A DNA stretch of 49,887 bases from Rhodospirillales bacterium (lineage in GTDB: Bacteria > Pseudomonadota > Alphaproteobacteria > Rhodospirillales > Shumkoniaceae). Below, piece by piece: positions 7,072-16,991 of this stretch. Under the pieces are notes generated by a model, which saw only the letters and a program-made list of their open reading frames with translations, was not told where the DNA came from and made no database searches. A program made the translations under genes and the position numbers. Position 1 is the first letter of the stretch, and the number at the start of each line of letters is the position of its first letter. The stretch is from positions 1 through 49,887 of the forward strand of contig JANQJG010000130.1 of the NCBI GenBank assembly GCA_028281785.1, read 5' to 3'.

Positions 7072-9795
7072 ATGATCGGCGCCCTCGCCCGGCGGGTCTT
7101 CGGCTCTGCCAATGATCGATATGTTCGTCGACTTCAAGACCAGGTCAAATCCATCAACGCGTTGGAGCCTGAGCTCGAACGCCTGAACGATGAGGAGCTC
7201 CGGGCCCGGACGCCATGGCTCCGCGAGCGCCTCACCAATGGCGAGGAGCTCGACGACCTGCTTCCGGAAGCCTTTGCCACCGTTCGCGAAGCCGCCAAGC
7301 GGACCCTCGGACAACGCCATTTCGACGTGCAGATGGTGGGCGGAATCGTCCTTCATCGCGGACAGATCGCCGAAATGAAGACCGGCGAGGGCAAGACCCT
7401 GGTGGCCACCCTGCCCATTTATCTGAATGCCCTCACCGGCAAGGGCTCCCATGTGGTCACGGTCAATGACTATCTGGCCCAGCGGGACGCGGAATGGATG
7501 GGCCAGATCTACAAGTTTCTGGGGCTGACGGTCGGCTGCATCGTCCACGGGCTGTCCGACGACGCGCGGCGTCAGGCCTATGGCTGCGACGTCACCTACG
7601 GCACCAACAACGAGTTGGGCTTCGACTATCTGCGGGACAATATGAAGTTCCGCTTGGAAGACATGGTTCAGCGAAACTTCAACTTCGCCATCGTCGACGA
7701 GGTCGACAGCATCCTGGTCGACGAGGCGCGCACGCCGCTGATCATTTCAGGCCCCGCTGAAGACTCCTCGGAGCTGTATCGCAGGATCGACAAACTGATC
7801 CCCAAGCTCGGCCCGGAGGACTTCGAGAAGGACGAGAAGGTGCGCTCGGTGACGCTCACCGAGGCCGGGAACGAAAAGCTCGAAGGGCTGCTGCGCGAGG
7901 CCGGCCTGCTGACCAGCGGGAGTCTTTACGACATTCAGAACGTCAGCCTCGTGCACCACGGCAATCAGGCCCTGCGGGCGCACACCCTGTTCACGCGCGA
8001 TGTCGACTACATGGTCAAGGACGACAAGGTCGTCATCATCGACGAGTTCACCGGCCGCATGATGGAGGGGCGGCGCTACTCCGACGGTCTCCATCAGGCG
8101 CTGGAGGCGAAGGAAGGGGTGCACGTCCAAAACGAGAACCAGACCCTCGCGTCGATCACCTTCCAAAACTACTTCCGGCTCTATCCCAAGCTCGCGGGCA
8201 TGACCGGCACGGCGATGACCGAGGCCTCGGAATTCCAGGAGATCTACAGCCTCGAGGTGATCGATATCCCGACCCATATGACCTGCGTCCGGGACGATCA
8301 GGACGACGAGGTTTACCGGACCGCGAAGGAGAAGTACGAGGCGATCGTCGACCAGATCGAGGATTGCCACAAGCGGGGGCAACCGACCCTCGTGGGCACC
8401 GTCAGCATCGAGAAGTCGGAACATCTGGCGTCGCTGCTGAAGAAGAAGAAGATTCCCCACAACGTGCTCAACGCCCGCCATCACGAAAGCGAGGCCATGA
8501 TCATCGCCCAGGCCGGCGGCCCCGGGGCGGTCACGATCGCCACCAACATGGCCGGGCGCGGTACCGACATTCAACTCGGCGGCAACCTGGACATGCGCAT
8601 CAAGCGCGAGGTCGAGGGCGACGACCCGGAGATCCGCGAGCAGAGGATCGCGCAAATCAAGGCCGAGATCGCCGACGCCAAGAAGATCGTCATCGACGCC
8701 GGCGGCCTGTTCGTGATCGGCACGGAACGCCATGAAAGCCGACGCGTCGACAATCAGCTGCGTGGCCGCTCGGGGCGCCAGGGCGATCCCGGCGACTCCA
8801 AGTTCTTCCTGTCGCTCGAAGACGACCTGATGCGCATCTTCGGCTCCGAGCGTATCGACGTGATGATGCGCAAGCTGGGGCTGAAGGAAGGCGAGGCGAT
8901 CGTTCATCCCTGGGTCAACAAGGCGCTGGAAAAGGCCCAGGAAAAGGTGGAAACGCGGAACTTCGACATCCGCAAAAACCTTCTGAAATTCGATGACGTG
9001 ATGAACGACCAGCGCAAGGTCATCTATGAGCAGCGCAAGGAACTGATGTCCTCCAACGACGTTTCGGAAGACGTCGTGAGCATGCGCCGCCAAGTGATCG
9101 AGGATCTGGTCGCCCGCTGCATCCCGGAGAAGGCCTATCCCGAGCAATGGGATGTGGACTCACTGCGCGAAGAGAGCCTGCGCCTGTTTGGCCTCGACCT
9201 GCCCATCGCCGATTGGGCCAAGGAAGAAGGCATCGCCGATAGCGAGATCCGCGAACGGCTGACCACGGCGACCGACCGCAAGATGGCGGAGAAGGCGGCC
9301 CAGTTCGGGTCCGAGATGATGCGCGGGGTGGAGAAGTCGCTTCTGCTTCAGCTCCTCGACCAGATGTGGAAAGAGCACCTTTTGACCCTCGATCATCTGC
9401 GGCAGGGCATCGGCCTCCGCGCCTACGGTCAGCGGGACCCGCTCAACGAATACAAGCGCGAGGCCTTCAACCTGTTCGAGGACATGCTCTCCCGCCTGCG
9501 CGAGCGGGTCACCATGGTGCTCGCGCATGTCGAGCTTCGTGTCGAGGAGCCGCCGGACCTGGAGTTTCAGCCTCGCGAGCAGAAGACCATCGAGTCGCGC
9601 GAGGATCCGGCTCTCGCTGGCGGGCCGCCGCAACCTGCCCAGGAACCATCGGCCGCAGCCCCCGTGCGCAAGCGCAGAGCCGCCTCGGCCATCGATCCCA
9701 ACGACCCCTCGACCTGGGGCCGCGTTTCACGTAACGCCCCCTGCCCCTGCGGTTCCGGCAAGAAGTACAAGCACTGTCACGGCCGCCTGCACTAA
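7072..9795 (+). CDS. secA: SecA preprotein translocase ATPase
   Basis: The ATPase motor that drives unfolded preproteins through SecYEG. 907 residues, normal length. Walker A is [11 protein letters not shown] (GEGKT at 105-109). The Walker B region [18 protein letters not shown] follows near residue 205, then the preprotein cross-linking domain, NBD2 with [10 protein letters not shown] and [11 protein letters not shown]-type motif ([14 protein letters not shown]), and the helical scaffold. The C-terminal SecB/lipid-binding zinc motif [13 protein letters not shown] occupies 891-903. GAGG lies seven bases before the ATG. The TAA stop (9793-9795) is immediately followed by an inverted-repeat element, so the native terminator has probably been displaced. 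Confidence 0.98.
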   Translation: MIGALARRVFGSANDRYVRRLQDQVKSINALEPELERLNDEELRARTPWLRERLTNGEELDDLLPEAFATVREAAKRTLGQRHFDVQMVGGIVLHRGQIAEMKTGEGKTLVATLPIYLNALTGKGSHVVTVNDYLAQRDAEWMGQIYKFLGLTVGCIVHGLSDDARRQAYGCDVTYGTNNELGFDYLRDNMKFRLEDMVQRNFNFAIVDEVDSILVDEARTPLIISGPAEDSSELYRRIDKLIPKLGPEDFEKDEKVRSVTLTEAGNEKLEGLLREAGLLTSGSLYDIQNVSLVHHGNQALRAHTLFTRDVDYMVKDDKVVIIDEFTGRMMEGRRYSDGLHQALEAKEGVHVQNENQTLASITFQNYFRLYPKLAGMTGTAMTEASEFQEIYSLEVIDIPTHMTCVRDDQDDEVYRTAKEKYEAIVDQIEDCHKRGQPTLVGTVSIEKSEHLASLLKKKKIPHNVLNARHHESEAMIIAQAGGPGAVTIATNMAGRGTDIQLGGNLDMRIKREVEGDDPEIREQRIAQIKAEIADAKKIVIDAGGLFVIGTERHESRRVDNQLRGRSGRQGDPGDSKFFLSLEDDLMRIFGSERIDVMMRKLGLKEGEAIVHPWVNKALEKAQEKVETRNFDIRKNLLKFDDVMNDQRKVIYEQRKELMSSNDVSEDVVSMRRQVIEDLVARCIPEKAYPEQWDVDSLREESLRLFGLDLPIADWAKEEGIADSEIRERLTTATDRKMAEKAAQFGSEMMRGVEKSLLLQLLDQMWKEHLLTLDHLRQGIGLRAYGQRDPLNEYKREAFNLFEDMLSRLRERVTMVLAHVELRVEEPPDLEFQPREQKTIESREDPALAGGPPQPAQEPSAAAPVRKRRAASAIDPNDPSTWGRVSRNAPCPCGSGKKYKHCHGRLH

Positions 9796-10033
9796 GAGCC
9801 TGTTTGAGGAGTCCCATGGGACTGCGACGCCGGCGATTTCGCCGACCGAGCAGGAGCGAGGAGCCACGCCCTCGGCGAGGATAATCGCCGCGTCCCGAGG
9901 GGTTGGCCGAGGCCGGCCGCCCGGTTCGTTGCCGCCGCTCGCCGGGGCCGCCGGGCCCGCCTTCGCGACGACGCCTGCCGAGGTGGCCGGCCTGGGGCCA
10001 ACGCAGCCTCCGTGCGACTTCTCAAACAGGCTC
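9796..10033. mobile_element. Miniature inverted-repeat element (MITE-like) with TAA target duplication
   Basis: A 238-bp segment begins GAGCCTGTTTGAG and ends with its complement CTCAAACAGGCTC. Imperfect complementarity extends to about 28 bp at each end. The bases immediately outside are TAA on the left (9793-9795) and TAA on the right (10034-10036), consistent with a 3-bp target duplication. The left TAA is the secA stop codon. No open frame in it looks like a transposase, so it would need an enzyme in trans. TNA-type 3-bp duplications are known for some IS5-family groups, which makes an IS5-like parent plausible but unproven. A 36-base match to its right end recurs at 42918-42953. Confidence 0.7.
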
Positions 10034-10095
10034 TAAGAACGCCATCGGACCAACCGAAGTACGGAGCCGGACCATCTTCATTTTTCTCGGGAATT

Positions 10096-10134
10096 AAACG
10101 ATCGATTGACTTATTCAAACGATCGTTTTAAACT
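10096..10134 (+). promoter_or_regulatory. Promoter with paired palindromic operators for the efflux operon
   Basis: TTGACT (10106-10111) and TAAACT (10129-10134) are 17 bp apart, 27 bases before the first gene of the operon. The perfect palindrome AAACGATCGTTT (10117-10128) fills the spacer, and a near copy AAACGATCGATT (10096-10107) overlaps the -35 box. The two start 21 bp apart, two helical turns, on one face of the DNA. This is the expected layout for repression by the TetR-type regulator encoded second in the operon. The assignment to that regulator is inference. Confidence 0.65.
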
Positions 10135-10160
10135 CTCTATCACATCGGATTGAGAAAGAC

Positions 10161-10685
10161 ATGTCCGTGAAACCCATAAGCGCCCGCAGCACCCGTTGGC
10201 TGAAGACCGTTCATATCGTCCTCGCCGGCCTCTGGCTTGGCGGCGCCACCGGCCTCGTGGCCATGAATCTGGGCCTGGATGCGACCAGCGGCGGGCAGCT
10301 CTTCGGTCAGGATCTCGCCATGAAGCTGATCGACGACTTCGTGGTCATTCCGGCCGCCATCGGCACGCTGATCACGGGCCTTCTCTACTCCATTTTCACG
10401 AAATGGGGATTCTTCAAGCATACCTGGGTGATCGTGAAATGGGCCATCACCCTGATCGCCATCATCATGGGCACCTTTTTTCTAGGCCCCTGGCTCAATT
10501 CGCTGCCGCCGATCTCCTCGGCGCAGGGGCTCGAGGCCTTCGCCGATCCGATCTACCAGCAAAACCGGACGCTCAACCTTTGGTTCGCCTGCCTTCAGGT
10601 GGCGACGCTGCTGACCGCAACCTGGCTCTCGGTCTTCAAGCCCTGGGCAAAGGGAAAAGGGCGCCGCGTGGGAGACGCGTCATGA
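10161..10685 (+). CDS. DUF2269-like integral membrane protein
   Basis: 174 residues with four hydrophobic segments (about 13-35, 60-80, 90-112 and 143-162) and conserved histidine/tryptophan positions in the first (LKTVHIVLAGLWLGG). This resembles the DUF2269 family of small membrane proteins distantly related to CopD. The function is unknown. It is the first gene of a tightly coupled operon; its TGA overlaps the ATG of the TetR gene (ATGA, 10682-10685). The operon position suggests it serves or modulates the efflux system, but no partner is demonstrated. Family assignment is from pattern memory and could be wrong in detail. Confidence 0.75.
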   Translation: MSVKPISARSTRWLKTVHIVLAGLWLGGATGLVAMNLGLDATSGGQLFGQDLAMKLIDDFVVIPAAIGTLITGLLYSIFTKWGFFKHTWVIVKWAITLIAIIMGTFFLGPWLNSLPPISSAQGLEAFADPIYQQNRTLNLWFACLQVATLLTATWLSVFKPWAKGKGRRVGDAS

Positions 10686-11377
10686 CACACATGTTGACCG
10701 AAGACCGCCCGATCGAGGGCGACACCCGCGACCGGTTGCTCGAGGCCGGCCTTCGCCTGTTCGCGGCCCGGGGCTTTGACAGTGTCTCGACCCGCGAGTT
10801 GACCCGCGCCGCCGGCGTGAACATCGCGGCCATCGGCTATCATTTCGGCGGCAAGGAGGAGCTTTACCTGGCCGTGATCCAGCGTCAGGTGGAGGAAACG
10901 GAACCCCTGGTGGGACCGGCGACAAGGCGGCTGGTCCAGGCGGTTCGAGCGGCGCGGGGCGATCGGGACACCCTGGCGCGGATCGCGGCCGGCTTCGTGA
11001 CCGAAATGCTGCGCGCCTTTCTGGGGAATGAACGCATGCGGCTGCGCGCCGCCGTCGTCCTGCGGGAATATGCGAAGCCTTCCCAGGCCTTTACCATCCT
11101 GTTCAAGGGCCGCATGGAGTCCCTCCACAAGGCCGTCACCGAACTGGCCGCCGCGGCCATCGGGCGCGACCCGGAGGAACCCGAGAGCGTGATCCGGGCC
11201 CACGCCATCATGGGGCAGATCATCATCTTCTTCATCGCCCGCGTCGTGCTTTGGGCACGGTTGGGCTGCGAGGACTACGACGCCGAGACCTTGGAACGGA
11301 TCGAGCGAGAGCTGACCGCCTCGGTTCTCGCCTCGCTGGGATTGCCGCAGGTAAAGGCCGCCGGAGGTGGCTCATGA
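10682..11377 (+). CDS. TetR family regulator with CerR/CecR-type C-terminal domain
   Basis: 231-residue repressor-type regulator. The helix-turn-helix is VSTRELTRAAGVNIAAIGYHFGG (about residues 36-58), where the AAIGYHFGGKEELY wording is typical of the CecR (YbiH)/CerR group. The C-terminal region (RIAAGFVTEMLRAFLGNERMRLRAAVVLREYAKPS) fits the DUF1956 ligand domain of that group. CecR in Escherichia coli controls a membrane fusion protein/transporter unit, which agrees with the genes downstream. It overlaps both neighbours by ATGA. Autoregulation through the palindromes at 10096-10128 is likely. A second ATG at 10691 is an alternative start. Confidence 0.9.
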   Translation: MTHMLTEDRPIEGDTRDRLLEAGLRLFAARGFDSVSTRELTRAAGVNIAAIGYHFGGKEELYLAVIQRQVEETEPLVGPATRRLVQAVRAARGDRDTLARIAAGFVTEMLRAFLGNERMRLRAAVVLREYAKPSQAFTILFKGRMESLHKAVTELAAAAIGRDPEEPESVIRAHAIMGQIIIFFIARVVLWARLGCEDYDAETLERIERELTASVLASLGLPQVKAAGGGS

Positions 11378-12747
11378 CGTCAACGCTCAAGGAAAAATTG
11401 AAGCGATACATGTTCCTGCCGCCGTTGGCGCTGGGGATCCTCGCCGTCGCCATCGCCGTCAACACGCGCGAAGGCCCCGAGCAGACGCCCCCGAGCGAAG
11501 CGACCACCCGGGTGCGCATCGTCGAGGCCGTCGAAACGAAGGTGATCCCGAGGGCGCTCGGCTATGGCCATGTCGAGCCGCACAAGACATGGGAAGCGGT
11601 GGCCCAGGTCGCCGGCGAGATCGTCGAGATTCACCCCCGGCTCAAAAAAGGCGCGTTGCTGGCGGAGGGCGAGCTTCTGCTGCGAGTCGATCCCGCGGAC
11701 TACGAGTTGGCTGTTGCCGAGATCGAGGCCAACCTGCAATCGGTAAGCGCCCAGTTGGCGGAGATCGACAGCCGTGTGGAGAACACCGAGGCCTCGCTGG
11801 AGATCGAGGAACGCAGCCTGGCGCTCAGCCGCGTAGATCTTGAACGCAAGCGTCAGCTTCTCGCCCGGGGAAACGCATCGCAGGCGACAGTCGATCAGCA
11901 AGAGCGGGATGTACTGGGGCGGCAATTGACCGTCCAATCCCTGAAGAACACGCTCAACCTTATCCCCGCCGAGCGGGACGTTCTGCTCGCCCAGCGGGCG
12001 CTCCATGAAGCGCAGCTCGAGTCCGCCAAGCTCGACCTAGAAAGGACGAGGGTCATTGCCCCCTTCGACCTGAGGGTGTCGGAGGTAACGGTCGAGCGGG
12101 CCCAGTATGTCAGCAAGGGGGAGATGCTGGTCGTCGGCGACGGCATTGCCGTGGCCGAGGTGACGGCCCAGCTCCCCGTCGACAAGATGGCCACGCTGGT
12201 GCCGCCCGGAATGACGGTTCCCACTGACATCGCCGGCGCCATGCAAAGCCTGCCGGCCCTCATTCCCCTCGAGGCCGTGGTTCGCCTGCGCACCGGCACT
12301 CTTCAGGCGGAATGGCCGGCGCGATTCGCCCGCATCAGCGACACGGTCGACCCGCAGACGCGAACCGTCGGCGTGATCGTGGCCGTGGATGCCCCCTTCC
12401 AGATGACGATCCCCGGCAAGCGCCCGCCCCTGACCAAGAACATGTATGTGGAGGTCGAGCTTCGCGGCCCGTCGCGTGACGACCTGATCGTCATCCCCCG
12501 TTCGGCCCTGCACGACGGACGCGTCTACCTAGTCGACGCCGACAATCGGCTCGAGATGCGGGAGGTGGACGTCGCCTTCTCCCAGACCAATTTCGCGGTC
12601 GTCGAGAGCGGGCTGTCGAGCGGCGAGCGGCTTGTCGTGTCCGACCTCGTGCCGGCGATCAACGGCATGCTGTTGGACCCGGTGGAGGACGCCGGCGCGG
12701 CCGACAGCCTGCGCGCCGAAGCCGAAGGTCTTGGGGACGTAAGATGA
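11374..12747 (+). CDS. HlyD/AcrA-type periplasmic membrane fusion protein
   Basis: 457-residue adaptor subunit of an RND efflux pump, linking the inner-membrane pump to an outer-membrane channel. An N-terminal membrane anchor (PPLALGILAVAIAVN) is followed by a split lipoyl/barrel-sandwich region (GEIVEIHPRLKKGALLAEGELLLRVD, later RVIAPFDLRVSEV) around a long coiled-coil hairpin with repeated heptads (residues ~110-220), then beta-barrel and membrane-proximal domains. The start ATG overlaps the TetR stop (ATGA) and GGAGGTGG sits just upstream. Its end overlaps the RND gene by four bases. No outer-membrane TolC-type gene is in the window. Confidence 0.93.
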   Translation: MTSTLKEKLKRYMFLPPLALGILAVAIAVNTREGPEQTPPSEATTRVRIVEAVETKVIPRALGYGHVEPHKTWEAVAQVAGEIVEIHPRLKKGALLAEGELLLRVDPADYELAVAEIEANLQSVSAQLAEIDSRVENTEASLEIEERSLALSRVDLERKRQLLARGNASQATVDQQERDVLGRQLTVQSLKNTLNLIPAERDVLLAQRALHEAQLESAKLDLERTRVIAPFDLRVSEVTVERAQYVSKGEMLVVGDGIAVAEVTAQLPVDKMATLVPPGMTVPTDIAGAMQSLPALIPLEAVVRLRTGTLQAEWPARFARISDTVDPQTRTVGVIVAVDAPFQMTIPGKRPPLTKNMYVEVELRGPSRDDLIVIPRSALHDGRVYLVDADNRLEMREVDVAFSQTNFAVVESGLSSGERLVVSDLVPAINGMLLDPVEDAGAADSLRAEAEGLGDVR

Positions 12748-15700
12748 TCCGCTTTTTCGCCGCCCATCCGACGGCCGCAAACCTGATCGTCCTGGCCTTC
12801 TTCGCGCTGGGGCTGACGGCGCTGCCCACGGTCAAGCGGGAGACCTTTCCGGACGTTCCGCCCCGCCAGATCGAGGTTCGCATGATCCATCCCGGCGCCA
12901 CGGCCGAAGAGGTGGAACGCGGCATCTGCCAACGCATCGAGGACGCCGTCGAGGGCATCGAGAACCTCGAGGAGACCCGCTGCGAGTCCCGCGAGAGTCT
13001 TGCGATCGGCACCATCCTCATGCTGGAAGGCAACGACTTCGACCGTTTCCTCGACGATGTGAAGACCGAGGTCGAGGCCGTCGACAATTTCCCCGAGGAT
13101 GCCGAACAGCCGATCATCAAGCAGCTGGGGATCTTCGACTTCGTCGCCACGATCGCCGTCACGGGGCCACTCTCGGCGACGGACCTGAAGATCTATGCCG
13201 AAGAGCTCAAGGATCGCCTGCTGCGCCTCGACGAAGTGTCGCAGGTCACGATCAAAGGGTTCTCGGACCGTCAGGTCCGTATCGAGATTCCCCTGATGAC
13301 GTTGCGCCAGTATGGGCTGAGCGTGTCGGAAATCGCCAACGTGATCGCCGGGCAGAGCGTCGATCTGCCGGCAGGGACGGTCGAAACGACGGACAGCGAT
13401 GTCCTCGTCCGCTTCGCCGACGAGCGGCGCCGTGCGCGGGAGTTCGAAGACCTGGTCGTCGTCGCCGGCGAGTCCGGCGCCGAGCTCAGGCTCGGCGATA
13501 TCGCCCGCATCCATGAGCGCTTCGAAAAGGATGAGGACAAATACCTGTTCGACGGCCAGCGCGCGGCCTTTCTGACCATTAACAAGACCAAGGCCGACGA
13601 CACCTTGGACGTAATCGGGGCCGTTCGCGAGTTCATCGAACGAGAGGAGACGGTCGCGCCGCCCGGCGTCACCTTCGAGATCACGCAGGACATCTCGACG
13701 ATCGTCAACGACCGCCTGACCATGCTTGTGAAAAACGGCGCGCAGGGCCTCCTCCTCGTTTTCCTGACCATGTGGCTGGTGTTCAGCTTCCAGTTCTCCT
13801 TCTGGGTTGCGGCGGCCTTGCCGGTGTCGTTCCTCGGGACGATCTTCGGCATGTCTTTGATCGGGTACTCCTTCGACATGCTGACCATGGTCGGGCTGCT
13901 GATCGCGGTCGGGCTGCTGGTCGACGACGCCATCGTCATCGCCGAAAACATCGCGAGCCACGTGGCGCGCGGAAAACGCTACATCGACGCCGCGGTTGAC
14001 GGTATCAACGAGGTCAAGCTCGGGGTCATCGCCTCCTTCCTGACCACGGTCTGCGTTTTCGGCGCCCTCTCCTTCCTCAAAGGCGATATGGGCGCCGTGC
14101 TGAGGGTGATGCCGGTGGTCCTGATCCTGACACTGGGTATCAGCCTGATCGAAGCCTTCCTGGTGCTGCCGCATCATCTGGCGGGCGCCTTGCGCCATGC
14201 CGGGAAGCAGGAGGTTCCCGCCCTGCGCCGCAAGCTCGAGGCGGGTATCGCCTGGATGCGGGACAAAGTGATCGGCCGGCTGGTGGATTTAGCCATCGAG
14301 TGGCGCTACTTGACGGTCGGCTCGATTTTCGCCGTGCTTCTTATCTCCCTCAGCATGCTGGCCGGCGGCGTGCTCAAATTCGTCCCGTTTCCGGAAATCG
14401 ACGGCGACGTGGTCCAGGCCCGCATTCTGATGCCGCAGGGTACGCCCCTGGACCAGACGGAGCGCGTCGTCCAACGGGTCACGGACGCCCTGTCCCAACT
14501 GAACGAGGAATTCACCCCCCTCCAGCCGGACGAGCAGGCGCTGGTACGTCATGTCAGCATCATCTACGGCTTCAACGAGGACGCCTACGAGTCGGGCCCC
14601 CATCTGGCGACGGTGGGCGCCGATCTCCTCAGCGCGGAGGGCCGCAACGCGACCGAGGATGCCATCCTCAACCGCTGGCGCGAGCTGGTGGGCGAGCTCC
14701 CCGACGTCATTACCATCAAATACACCGGCTTCCAGGTGCCGATCGGCGGCCGCCCGTTCGACATCCGCCTTCTGGGCCGGGATCTCGACCAGCTCAAGGC
14801 GGCGTCGCTTGATCTGCAGGCCTGGCTCAACTCCTTCCCTGGCGTTCTCGACCTCTCCGACGATCTGAGACCGGGCAAGCCGGAAATGCGCATCCATCTC
14901 CGCGAGGGGGCAACCGCCCTCAATCTCACGGCGGAGGACATCGCCCGGCAACTCAGGGCCGCGTTCCACGGACGCACCGCCTATGAGGTCCAGGTCGGGC
15001 CGGAATCCGTCGAGGTGGACGTCCGCCTGGACCCGGCCGACCGCGACAGCCTCGCCGACCTGGAATACTTCTACGTCACGGCGCCGGACGGCAGCCGGGT
15101 TCCCCTCGGCGCCGCGGCAACGCTGGAAACGGGGCGTGGCTATGCGCGCATCCATCGCGTCGACGGCCGACGCGTCGTCACGCTGCAGGCCGATATCGAC
15201 ACCGAAATCGCCAACGCGCGGGAAATCCTCGCCGAGACCCAGGAACGCTTCCTGCCCGAGTTCAAGCAGCGCTATCCCGGGATCGAGATCGCGCTGGAGG
15301 GGCAATCGAAGGAAACCGCGAAGACGGCCGCATCCCTGCGTAGCGGCGCGATAATCGGGCTCCTCGGCATCTTCATCCTGCTCAGCTTCCTCTTTCGCAG
15401 CTACATCGAGCCGCTGGCGGTGATGGTGGCCATTCCGTTGACCCTGGTCGGCGTCGTCTGGGGGCATCTGGCCATGGGCATCGACCTGGCCATGCCCAGC
15501 ATGATGGGGTTTGCCTCGCTGTCCGGGGTCATCGTCAACAACTCCATCCTTCTCATGGAGTTCATCAAGATCGGCCGACGCGAGGGGCTCACTGCCCCGG
15601 ACGCCGCCCGCCGGGCGAGCCGGCGGCGGTTCCGCTCGATCCTGCTGACCTCGGCGACGACGATCATGGGGCTGCTGCCGTTGCTCCTCGAACGCAGCCT

Positions 15701-15890
15701 GCAGGCCCAGTTCCTGGTGCCGCTGGTCGCCAGCCTCGCCTTCGGCCTGTTTGCCGGTACCCTGCTGGTCCTTTTCGCGGTTCCGTCCGTCTACACGATT
15801 CTGGACGATTTCGGGCTGGCGCGGCAGGTGGAACGGGAAGCCGAGGACGAGGAGACCGCTGTCGCGCAACCCGCGACAACGACGCGTTGA
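12744..15890 (+). CDS. RND family efflux transporter permease (AcrB/MdtB-like)
   Basis: 1048-residue inner-membrane proton/drug antiporter of the hydrophobe-amphiphile type. The topology is canonical: TM1 at the N-terminus, a large porter domain, TM2-6 (~330-530), a second porter domain and TM8-12 near 865-1030. The proton-relay aspartate pair in TM4 is visible in GLLVDDAIVIAENI, and the second-half motif PSMMGFASLSGVIVNNSILLMEF is present. The substrate cannot be read. It is the last gene of the ATGA-linked operon; a short GC-rich hairpin region follows at 15914. The divergent class (HAE-1 versus related groups) needs a tree. Confidence 0.95.
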   Translation: MIRFFAAHPTAANLIVLAFFALGLTALPTVKRETFPDVPPRQIEVRMIHPGATAEEVERGICQRIEDAVEGIENLEETRCESRESLAIGTILMLEGNDFDRFLDDVKTEVEAVDNFPEDAEQPIIKQLGIFDFVATIAVTGPLSATDLKIYAEELKDRLLRLDEVSQVTIKGFSDRQVRIEIPLMTLRQYGLSVSEIANVIAGQSVDLPAGTVETTDSDVLVRFADERRRAREFEDLVVVAGESGAELRLGDIARIHERFEKDEDKYLFDGQRAAFLTINKTKADDTLDVIGAVREFIEREETVAPPGVTFEITQDISTIVNDRLTMLVKNGAQGLLLVFLTMWLVFSFQFSFWVAAALPVSFLGTIFGMSLIGYSFDMLTMVGLLIAVGLLVDDAIVIAENIASHVARGKRYIDAAVDGINEVKLGVIASFLTTVCVFGALSFLKGDMGAVLRVMPVVLILTLGISLIEAFLVLPHHLAGALRHAGKQEVPALRRKLEAGIAWMRDKVIGRLVDLAIEWRYLTVGSIFAVLLISLSMLAGGVLKFVPFPEIDGDVVQARILMPQGTPLDQTERVVQRVTDALSQLNEEFTPLQPDEQALVRHVSIIYGFNEDAYESGPHLATVGADLLSAEGRNATEDAILNRWRELVGELPDVITIKYTGFQVPIGGRPFDIRLLGRDLDQLKAASLDLQAWLNSFPGVLDLSDDLRPGKPEMRIHLREGATALNLTAEDIARQLRAAFHGRTAYEVQVGPESVEVDVRLDPADRDSLADLEYFYVTAPDGSRVPLGAAATLETGRGYARIHRVDGRRVVTLQADIDTEIANAREILAETQERFLPEFKQRYPGIEIALEGQSKETAKTAASLRSGAIIGLLGIFILLSFLFRSYIEPLAVMVAIPLTLVGVVWGHLAMGIDLAMPSMMGFASLSGVIVNNSILLMEFIKIGRREGLTAPDAARRASRRRFRSILLTSATTIMGLLPLLLERSLQAQFLVPLVASLAFGLFAGTLLVLFAVPSVYTILDDFGLARQVEREAEDEETAVAQPATTTR

Positions 15891-15913
15891 CCCGGTTCCC
15901 CGGGAGTGGCAGG

Positions 15914-15953
15914 TTCCCCCACATTCTCGATCATGCGATCGGGGCTGGGGGAA
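15914..15953. other. Two-part hairpin between the RND gene and the dehydrogenase gene
   Basis: TTCCCCC (15914-15920) pairs with GGGGGAA (15947-15953) and, inside, CGATC (15928-15932) pairs with GATCG (15937-15941) around a four-base loop. It lies 23 bases after the pump stop and 18 bases before the next ATG. It may terminate or attenuate read-through from the efflux operon; no T-run follows, so a classical Rho-independent terminator is not supported. Confidence 0.35.
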
Positions 15954-15971
15954 TCTTCGTCGGGGGCACGC

Positions 15972-16961
15972 ATGGTCAACATCTTCCTTACGCATAATCC
16001 GGAGGACCGGGAGGCGTTTTACGGCCGGGCGCTGGAGAAGCTCCGGGCGCTCGGGGACGTACGGCTGAACCCCACCGACCGGAACCTGACCACGCCGGAG
16101 TTGATCGAGGCGGCGCGCGGCTGCCAGATCATCGTCTCCCACCGGGCCACCCATGGTCCGCGCGAGGTCTTCGACAACTCGCCCGATCTCGTGGCTTTCC
16201 TGCGCAGCGCGCTCGATATCCGGGACATTGATGTCGCGGCCGCCTCGGCCAACGGTGTCCTCGTCGCCAATGCCGGCCCGGCCTTCGTGCCCGCGACGGC
16301 GGAGATGGCTGTGGCCTTGATGCTGGCCGTTTCCCGGGATGTGGTCGAATGCACGCTCGCCTATCGGGAGGGCCGCAGCCCGCCCTCCGAAATGGGGCAG
16401 CAACTCGCCGGCGGCACGGCCGGAGTCATCGGCTATGGCATGGTGGGGCGCTATCTGTGCGATCTGCTGCTTGCGTTCAACATGCGGGTGCTGGTCTGCG
16501 ATCCCTATGCCAAGGCCGAGAGGGAGGGGATCGAGCAGGTCGACCTGCCGACCCTGCTCGGCGAGTCCGACTTCGTGCTGCCGCTCGCGGTGGCCACCGA
16601 GGAAACCGAGAACCTGATCAACGCCGACGCCTTCGCCCGTATGAAGCCGGGCGCGGTTTTCGTGAACGTGTCGCGCGGCAATCTGGTCGATGAAGCCGCC
16701 CTGGAGGCCGCCTACAAGGAAGGCCGCGTCGGCCGCCTGGCCCTGGATGTCGGGCGCGCCGAGGACCAAAGGCCCTCGCCCCACCTGGCCAGGCTGCCGC
16801 GGGTCGTCGCAACGCCTCATCTGGGCGGCTCGACGCCCCAGAACGTCGATGCCCAAGCCATGAGCAGCGTCGAGCAGGCCGCGGAGATCATCCAAGGCCG
16901 CATCCCGCCGCGCGCGATCAACCCCGAACATGCAAGCCGGCTGGCCCGTCTTAGAACCTGA
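15972..16961 (+). CDS. D-isomer specific 2-hydroxyacid dehydrogenase
   Basis: 329-residue NAD(P)-dependent oxidoreductase of the phosphoglycerate-dehydrogenase/formate-dehydrogenase superfamily, interconverting a 2-keto acid and a D-2-hydroxy acid. The Rossmann glycine motif is GYGMVG (154-159). The catalytic set fits Arg235 (VNVSRGNLVDE), Glu264 and His283 (VVATPHLGGS). The usual DVFE wording before the Glu is changed to DVGRAED. The start ATG at 15972 has GGGGGCACGC upstream; the frame is open earlier without a better start. It is 30 bp from an amidohydrolase gene, and the pair probably handles one substrate, possibly sugar-acid or aromatic catabolism. Confidence 0.9.
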   Translation: MVNIFLTHNPEDREAFYGRALEKLRALGDVRLNPTDRNLTTPELIEAARGCQIIVSHRATHGPREVFDNSPDLVAFLRSALDIRDIDVAAASANGVLVANAGPAFVPATAEMAVALMLAVSRDVVECTLAYREGRSPPSEMGQQLAGGTAGVIGYGMVGRYLCDLLLAFNMRVLVCDPYAKAEREGIEQVDLPTLLGESDFVLPLAVATEETENLINADAFARMKPGAVFVNVSRGNLVDEAALEAAYKEGRVGRLALDVGRAEDQRPSPHLARLPRVVATPHLGGSTPQNVDAQAMSSVEQAAEIIQGRIPPRAINPEHASRLARLRT

Positions 16962-16991
16962 ACTCAAGATCATCTTAGGGAGGAGGAAACC

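Noticed and set aside
9816-10036. Open frames inside the miniature element as a possible transposase fragment.
   Set aside because: Translations are Pro/Arg/Ala-rich without any transposase motif and the frame overlaps the terminal repeat; more likely non-coding.
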